Of a DNA stretch of 18,189 nucleotides, positions 12,372 through 18,189 are shown piece by piece (position 1 is the stretch's first letter; each line of letters opens with the position of its first letter). The translations under genes were made by a program, and so were the position numbers. Under the pieces are notes generated by a model, which made no database searches, had not been told where the DNA came from, and saw only the letters and a list, made by a program, of their open reading frames with translations. Where the stretch lies: positions 1 to 18,189 of the forward strand of contig JNEM01015052.1 of the NCBI GenBank assembly GCA_000697335.1, written 5' to 3'. This DNA is from Conidiobolus incongruus B7586 (lineage: Eukaryota; Entomophthoromycota; Entomophthoromycetes; Entomophthorales; Conidiobolaceae).

Positions 12372-12689
12372 ACATATTATGGATTTAGATTTGATTTTTT
12401 ATCAATTAAATCAATGTTTATTAAATTAAGTGAATAATATTTATATAGTATATTCCTAAATGATTATATAAGACTTAATAACTATTATAATATTTAAGAT
12501 TTTTAATCAACATAATATATGATAAATTTCTAAATAATATTAAAATTAAAAAAAATTATTAAAAAAAATTTTAATCCCATATAAAATATAAAAATTTAAT
12601 AAAATTATAAATTATTATTATAACTCATTAAAATAGCAGTATTATTTTATTTAATCAATAAAATTGAATAATAATAAATTAAATTAAAT

Positions 12690-13846
12690 ATGGATGAAGT
12701 TAAATTATCACTCGTAAAAAATATTTTAGAATTTTTAAATACTAGCTCCAAAGATGGTACAGTATCCGGTGAAGGTGCTGAAAGTTTGGAAGTCGCTATT
12801 CAATGTATTTCAGATGCTTTTCAATTGAACTTGGAAGATGCCGATTTAAAGAAACAAATTGAATCCAAATCTGGAACTCTTTTAAAGGTATTTGGTGTCT
12901 TCCATAGTACTCAGAAGAATGCTAGTAAAGCTAAGCAGGTACTATATAATTTTTATTTTAATACATGTTATTTTGTTAATTTTAAATTGTATTGGTTTAG
13001 GCTGCTCAAAGTTCTCAACCTCAAGCTGAATCTTCTAAACCTTCTGAAGTAGATAAGAGACAAGCTGAACAATTCAAGACTGAAGGTAATATATTATATT
13101 AAATTTTGGATAGCTTGTATTAAATCTAGAATAACAAAGGTAACGCACAAATGGCTCAAAAGAAGTACGCTGAAGCTGTCAACTTATACACCCAAGCCAT
13201 TGAATTAGATGGAAATAACGCTGTATACTATGCTAACCGCGCCGCTGCCAACAGTCAATTGGGAAATCACGAAAGTGCTATTAATGACTCCAAAAAGGCT
13301 ATTGAGATCAATCCCAACTACTCTAAAGCTTACAGTCGTTTAGGTCATGCCTACTTCTCCAATAAGCAATACGAATTAGCTGAAAAAGCTTACGAAAAGG
13401 CCGCCGAATTCGAACCTAATAATGCTAATATTAAATCTGCTTTGGCTACTTGTAAGAGCCACACTGGTAATAGTAGCTCCGTAACTGCTACTGAGAGCTC
13501 TACCCCCAGATCTGCTGGAGGCGCCCCTGGAGGAGGCTTCCCAGGATTAGGCGGATTGGGAGGAATGGACTTTGCCTCCCTCCTCAACAATCCCGCTCTC
13601 ATGAATATGGCCCAACAAATGATGAGCAATCCCCAAATGGCCCAAATGGCCCAACAAATGATGAATTCTGGCAATCCTTTAGAAGCCCTCCAAAACAATC
13701 CTGAACTCGCCAACATGGCCCGTAATATGATGCAAGGTGATGACTCCGGTAACAATCCCTTAGCCAATTTAATGAATAATCCTGAAATCCAAAATATGGC
13801 TAGACAGTTTATGGGTGGAAGAGGACCTAATCCCGGTTCTAATTAA
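12690..13846 (+). CDS. SGT2: SGT2/SGTA-type small glutamine-rich TPR co-chaperone
   Basis: Exons are 12690-12938, 13001-13085 and 13140-13846, giving 346 residues. Introns are 62 nt (12939-13000) and 54 nt (13086-13139). Residues 1-70 are the N-terminal dimerisation domain (LVKNILEFLN..., SLEVAIQCISDAF) that in this family binds the Get5/Ubl4 ubiquitin-like domain. Residues about 104-205 are three TPRs. The carboxylate-clamp residues that hold the EEVD tails of Hsp70/Hsp90 all sit at the canonical spacing: K109, N113, N144, K174, R178. After a Gly-rich linker (about 235-253), the Gln/Asn/Met-rich C-terminus carries repeated NNPxLxxMA.xMM units that in the family capture hydrophobic transmembrane segments. 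The role is cytosolic hand-off of tail-anchored proteins to the GET pathway and chaperone triage. Family members are about 310-350 residues, so this one looks complete. Confidence 0.93.
12939..13000 (+). other. Intron 1 of SGT2
   Basis: A 62-nt GT-AG intron (donor CAG|GTACTA, acceptor TTGGTTTAG|GCT), phase 0, between the N-terminal dimerisation domain and the linker to the TPRs. Confidence 0.85.
13086..13139 (+). other. Intron 2 of SGT2, with tandem acceptors
   Basis: A 54-nt intron (donor GAAG|GTAATA). Two AG acceptors lie 10 bases apart: CTAG ending at 13129 and CAAAG ending at 13139. Only the distal one keeps the frame and gives the family sequence EGNAQM with clamp residue N113. The proximal one would bring in a stop one codon after the junction. 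Confidence 0.8.
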
Positions 13847-14400
13847 TTGGAATTGTTGATGCAATTCATTTATACATATATATAAAACACATCATTAATA
13901 ATGAAATGAATTTTTTTATTAATGATCATTTTGTTTCGAATTATACAAAATAATCTAAAATTTATCATAAAATATATATTATTTAATATTTATATCTAAT
14001 TATTATTATATTAAATAATATAAAATTATCATTTATAATTTAATCAATTATTAATATATCAAATTTTTAACAAATATAAAAACAATGTATTAAACCAAAA
14101 AAAAAGAATAAATATCAATATATTATTTTTATCATTCTATAAATTTTTAAGTTTCTAAATTTTTTTAATTATCACTATTAATTCTGAAAAATTATAAAAA
14201 AAATTTTTTTATTTTATTTAACAAATATAATAAATTAATTTATCAAAAAAAATAATCATTATATTAATTCAATTTATTAATTTATATTATTATTTTATCT
14301 TATTTGTTTTTAAAAAATAGTTTGATAATTTTATTTTTATCTTTTGTTAATAAAAAATTTATATTATTTCCAATTCAAAATATTAATCAAAAATTTTTAA
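13847..14400. other. SGT2 3' flank and spacer
   Basis: No gene is seen. About 45 bases past the SGT2 stop there is a perfect 11-bp inverted repeat, ATCATTAATAA at 13891-13901 and TTATTAATGAT at 13916-13926, with a 14-nt loop ending in a T run. It would form a hairpin in the 3' UTR. The remainder is near-featureless AT-rich DNA with A and T runs. Confidence 0.55.
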
Positions 14401-15647
14401 GTTGAAATTTCTTAATTTGGTTATAGGTTTTAGATTTTATCCAATTAAATCGTTTGATTGATTATTAATCTAATTAAATTTTATTCATTAAAATTAATAA
14501 AATTATCATTAATTTAATACAAATAGATCTCAATTCTCATATAAGTTACTATTATTAATTGAAATTGATTTTGAATATCAAATTTGAAAATTTGGTAAGA
14601 ACTATTAGATATAAATCACTTACTAAAAAATCAGCTAAGACTAGAACTAATACTCTTACAGTTTCTAAAAAATCAAGTACAATTGGTGAATCTGAGAATA
14701 ATGATGCATCCAATGAATCAACCAAATTGCTCAAGATTTGGGGTGTTGATACCATATTATCAACTATATTCAAATACTTCTTTTAAAGACAGTGAATTTG
14801 AACAGTGTTTGTAAGAAGTGGAATAATTTTATCAGTCCAATAATTTACAAATACCTTAAATTATTGCGACCTTAGCTATATTGAGAATAATTATCATGAT
14901 CCCAAACTCAGCAACGCAGATTTTGATAAATGAAGAGAAAACTTGTATCAAAATCAATGCAAAATACGCTCATTTTATTAAAAAAATTAATTTGTATAAT
15001 AATTTATTTCCATAGTTCACAAAGCAGTTCTTTAATACATTCTGTAAAATTACAAAATTATCCTTTCATAACTTGAAATTAAGTCAAGATCATATCATAA
15101 CAACTTTGAAACCTTTCAAACAGTTAGAAGAACTGAATCTCAAGAAGATCAAAGTTGTTGAGGTGATTAAAAAGCAATTTGAAGATACAACAATACAATT
15201 ACTGCCTATTTTTACCAAATTAAAAGTTTCAAGTTTTAAATTTATTAGAGCTTCTAAGATATTTTATGATATCTTTAGTAGCCACACATATGTAGAAAAT
15301 TTTATTTTGATTCTTATATGGGATCAACTTTTATGGAGCCCATTTATAAGCATTATCTAGCACTAAAAGTGCTTATGCTAAATTTCTTAAATTTACAGAA
15401 TTTTGTTCTAAAATTATTTAAAATAATTTTTACTTGGACCAATTTCACTATTATTCAAGAATTATGGACTGTTGTATTATTAATTATATTAATATACGTT
15501 TGACTAATTTAACTTATTTGACATTAAGGAAATATTGGTGGTTTGATGATATACTTAATGCTCTAAATATTTCAATTAAAATGCCTATAAAATTGAAGAA
15601 ATTGGTATTATATCTGGCAAATTTGATTATTGCTTCCATAGATTCTA

Positions 15648-16962
15648 TTAGTATAGAAATTAAAAAATGGGAAATTTTTTAATTTCTGATCTTTCAAGCA
15701 TATTACATTTTGAAAGATTATATATATATAAAATATATAGGAAAATATATATTTTCAAACTATATATATATATTCAATTTTAATTATTTTTTATTAAAAT
15801 ATTTTGATTTTAAAATTTATAATTAAATTTAATTATACTTAAACTAGATTGTGATTATTTAAAGGCTTTTATTTTTATATCTTTAAAACTTAACTATAAA
15901 CCTTTTAAAATCATTTAAAATTTGTAAACAGCTTATAAAGATAGTACTTTATCTAAAATTACCATATATTATTAAATTTATGATTTTAAAGCTAGAAGAG
16001 ATATTATTTAAAATTTATTAAAATTTAAAAGACTAATTTCTACTGTTATTTTTTTATTTACTAATAGAGTAAAAAAATATATTAAGAAATACCTTTTTAT
16101 TTTTATTAAAGAACTATTAAAGTAATTTAATATTAACTATATAAGTATGTTATGTTTACTTAAGTTTATACTTAAATTAATTAATAAAAATATAAAATAA
16201 ATACCTTATAATTTAACAAAAACCTAAAAAAAAATTAAAATAGCTATAATTAAACTAAACTTATTAAGATATAACTAAAAACAAAAGTTTTTACAATAAA
16301 TATTTATAATTGATGAATTTTAAATTCTTTTATATTATCCTTTGTTTAAAAATAAAACAAGATGTTAAGTTAAGTTAAATTAATCCCCTTTATAAATTCT
16401 AATGAATAAATACTTTAAATATAAACAAATGTTAATTATTGTAATAAATTATAATGGTATATAATTTTCTTATTTAATACCTCAAGGAAAATCAATTAAT
16501 AATAAGTTATATATTACTTTTTTAAATATAATAATTTTTAAATAGTGTTTTCAATATAAATTAAAAACACCTATTATTTTATATAATAATTATAAAATAT
16601 ATAAAGCTAAAGCTATAAAAGATTTTTTATATAAAAAAATTAGAGGGAGTTATTATATCTAGTATATTCACTTGATTATAACCTATATAATTATAATTGT
16701 TTTAGACAATTAAAAAAATAGCTTGCAAGAAAAAAAATTCCTGTAAACAAATTAAATTGGTTCATAAAACATCAAATTTCAGTTTCTAATAAAAAGAGTT
16801 ATTTTTTAAATATTAAAAGCTTATCAAAAGTATAAAAAAGAGTTATTAATAATAAAAAAAACTATTAATTTTATATTATTCATTAATTTTTATATATTAT
16901 TTATTAATTTATTTGTTTAATTTCAATCTTAAAATTATATCATTATTTAATTTCTATATTAA
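15648..16962 (+). mobile_element. Degraded TIR-bounded element with a Gypsy-like integrase/chromodomain remnant
   Basis: A 1315-bp insertion inside the F-box pseudogene. Its ends are 22-bp inverted repeats, 15648-15669 and 16941-16962, matching at 20 of 22 positions (outer bases TTAGTATAG / TTAATATAG). A TA stands on each side (15646-15647, 16963-16964), and the host gene sequence continues directly across. The 5' end carries an internal hairpin (arms 15656-15668 and 15674-15686). The interior, at about 16190-16743, retains plus-strand similarity to the C-terminal part of a Ty3/Gypsy-type integrase. The element is a fossil with well over ten breaks. TA-flanked inverted repeats suggest a DNA transposon, while the integrase remnant suggests Gypsy or Ginger-like ancestry; which is right is unresolved. 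It inserted after the F-box duplication, and the many breaks suggest an old insertion. Confidence 0.7.
16430..16743 (+). other. Fossil integrase C-terminus with chromodomain
   Basis: Within the element, the plus-strand translation resembles the end of a chromovirus-type integrase. The stretch around LPxxxxIHxVFHxSLLKP of that family is matched by a segment near 16480-16545. A chromodomain-like segment follows from about 16597 to 16743, with a YxxxAIxD-type opening, a RGxYY core strand and an LDNxKN closing helix region. The order and spacing fit the family. The reading frame is broken, so the call rests on residue patterns and not on an open frame. Confidence 0.5.
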
Positions 16963-17441
16963 TATTTTAACTTAATTTTCATACCTTGAAGATTTGCATA
17001 TTGCTTTTCTTATCAATTAGAAGGATTAGTCTTTAATTATTCATAATAAGCTCCCAAATCACAAATATTTAATATTTATTGCACCCTCTAGTTTTTTCTT
17101 ATATTACAAAAATAGGGTATATTTTAATAACTTTTTTCAATATGAATTAATTTAAAATCAATATACTTGCAAAAACACTCTTAAAAATTTGAAATTCTCT
17201 AATTTCAATATATTATTTATCCAATACAATCATCTTCAACAATTTGTTAATTTGACCATAATCAACTTTAATATGCTATCAACATATTCTGCTGAAAATA
17301 TTAATTAATTCAAGAAAAGTTTAAAGATTTTAGAGATTTTAAAAAAAAGTTCTGGAAAATAAAAAACATATTTATAAAGGTTATTAATCTAAATATAATT
17401 CAGATTACTAGCCTATTGGTTAGAATGAATTTTTATTATTG

Positions 17442-17921
17442 ATAAATTGGAAAGGATTATGAAAAAATAAAAATTTTATAATATTATATTATAAAATAAA
17501 ATTATTTTTTAAAAAATATTCATTTGAAAAATAAAGATATTAGAAAATAATTAATATTGGATTATATTTTTCAAATTATTTTTTAAAAAAATATTTATTT
17601 AAAATAATATAATATACTTCTAATAAAATTCTTTAATAATTTTTTTAATATTCAAATATAATATAATATAAAATTAACTGATTTTATATTCACTATTAAT
17701 TAGATAACCAATTTTGTCAAAAAAAATATATCAGTTTGGTTATATATATCAAATAAAAATCACATAGAGTATATTAATTTATTTTATTTGTTTTAATTAA
17801 TAAAATATTTTGATTAATTTGATTTAATATAATATACAAAATATTTAATATAATCTAATATATATATATATTAACTTTTTACAATCAAATTCTTTTAAAT
17901 CAAAACATTTATAATTAAATA
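17442..17921. other. AT-rich spacer with short palindrome and direct repeat
   Basis: No gene is seen. A near-perfect palindrome lies at 17473-17497 (TTTTATAATAT, one base, ATATTATAAAA). A direct repeat of about 36 bases begins at 17498 and again at 17573 (AAATTATTTTTTAAAAAA, then ATATTyATTT). Both are pure AT sequence and may reflect replication slippage. Confidence 0.5.
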
Positions 17922-18189
17922 TTACTATAAAATTAAAAAAATTGGAAATTTTTTAATTTCTGATTTTTCAAATTTATTATTAGTTTTGAGTAATAAAATA
18001 TATATAAAATAAATAAGAAAATATATAGCTTTAAGTTATATATATATATATTAATTTTTTTGATTAAAATAATAATTTTGTAAAATTAATTATTTAATTT
18101 TATTATGGTTAAATTAAATAATAATTATCAAAAAATTTTTATTTTAGTATTAATAAAATTAAACCATAAACTCTCTAAAATTATTTATA
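17922..18189 (+). mobile_element. 5' end of a second copy of the TIR element, cut by the window edge
   Basis: From 17922 (TTACTATAAAATTAAA) to the window end the sequence aligns with 15648 to about 15925 of the first element. Shared blocks include GGAAATTTTTTAATTTCTGA (17944 and 15670), a TATATATATAT stretch, and near the right end TTTTTATTTT, then AACyATAAAC, then TAAAAT. A TA precedes it at 17920-17921, as for the first copy, and the terminal hairpin is also present. It begins after the F-box pseudogene has ended, so it is a separate insertion and not the far end of the first element. Its interior and right end are outside the window; it is probably degraded too. Confidence 0.65.

Larger units (their letters stand above)
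7474..12689. other. 5.2-kb spacer between divergent genes
   Basis: The RhoGEF gene leaves to the left and the SGT2 gene to the right, so both promoters should lie within this spacer. I find no open reading frame of useful length, no tRNA-like sequence and no rRNA. What can be seen is TA dinucleotide runs at 9441-9457 and 12351-12371, a near-palindrome at 8139-8160 (TTGGTTA, GATATC, then TAACCAA with two extra bases), an imperfect hairpin around 9604-9628 (TATGAG...CTCATA), and a small family of GC-richer motifs at 9907-9950, 10351-10382 and 10580-10618. Confidence 0.6.
14592..17441 (+). pseudogene. F-box/LRR pseudogene, inverted paralogue of 921-2483, split by a mobile element
   Basis: The translation follows the intact F-box protein from end to end. 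The start position reads TTG (14592) where the intact gene has ATG. A variable Lys/Ser-rich tail then leads to TILSTIF. After a frame change the F-box core SVCKKWNNFISPIIYK appears (about 14807-14856), then NNYHDPKL (about 14885-14908), NAKYAHF, and a 95-codon open stretch at about 15073-15357 (SQDHIITTLKPFKQLEELNLK). MGSTFMEPIYKHY follows at about 15318-15356 and LKKLVLYLANL at about 15590-15625. The copy is interrupted exactly at 15647 by the element at 15648-16962 and resumes with ILT at 16963 and LEDLHI at about 16986. It continues through CKNTLKNLKFSNFN (about 17171-17212) and KYNSDY to the equivalent of the C-terminal WDGFIY at about 17440. Several stops and frameshifts lie outside the insertion, so the gene is dead independently of it. 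The upstream flank 14401-14591 is also shared with the intact copy. Confidence 0.88.

Noticed and set aside
12939-13052. Continuation of the SGT2 first-exon frame past 12938
   Set aside because: It reads into a clear GT-AG intron and gives Phe/Leu/Asn-rich sequence. Splicing to 13001 restores the family sequence.
13390-13767. 125-codon open frame antisense to SGT2
   Set aside because: It lies fully inside the well-supported third exon of SGT2 and is a composition shadow of the Asn/Met/Gln-rich and Gly-rich codons. It has no family resemblance.
15648-18189. The two direct repeats at 15648 and 17922 as a pair of LTRs of one retrotransposon
   Set aside because: The F-box pseudogene resumes at 16963 and runs to about 17441 between them, and an inverted terminal repeat ends the first element at 16962. 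They are therefore two insertions of one family.
1-18189. tRNA, rRNA, CRISPR arrays, bacterial-type operons or origins
   Set aside because: No TPsiC-like loops, rRNA cores or spaced repeats were recognised on either strand, and the introns show a eukaryotic nuclear region.

Overview
The window is a very AT-rich eukaryotic region with short GT-AG introns (54-62 nt) and long non-coding spacers. It fits an early-diverging fungus. The F-box/leucine-rich-repeat protein at the left has the sequence style I associate with the expanded F-box families of Conidiobolus-like Entomophthoromycotina. That placement is inference; the spliced, AT-rich fungal character is what the sequence shows.

Layout from left to right. 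1-920 is AT-rich flank. 921-2483 (-) is an intact single-exon F-box/LRR gene. 2484-4967 is non-coding. 4968-7473 (-) is a three-exon RhoGEF (DH-PH) gene encoding 794 residues. 7474-12689 is a 5.2-kb non-coding spacer between the divergent RhoGEF and SGT2 genes, holding only short repeats. 12690-13846 (+) is a three-exon SGT2/SGTA-type TPR co-chaperone gene encoding 346 residues with a complete carboxylate clamp. 14592-17441 (+) is a broken second copy of the F-box gene in inverted orientation. It is split by a 1315-bp degraded mobile element at 15648-16962, which has terminal inverted repeats and a TA on each side. From 17922 to the window end is the start of a second element of the same family.

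The three intact genes do not form a pathway. They are a substrate-adaptor-type F-box protein, a Rho GTPase activator and a tail-anchored-protein/Hsp70-Hsp90 co-chaperone. The main point of interest is the right third. There the pseudogene reads on across both sides of the inserted element, which fixes the element's ends to the base pair. The element combines DNA-transposon-like ends with a remnant resembling the C-terminal end of a Ty3/Gypsy-type integrase, including a chromodomain.
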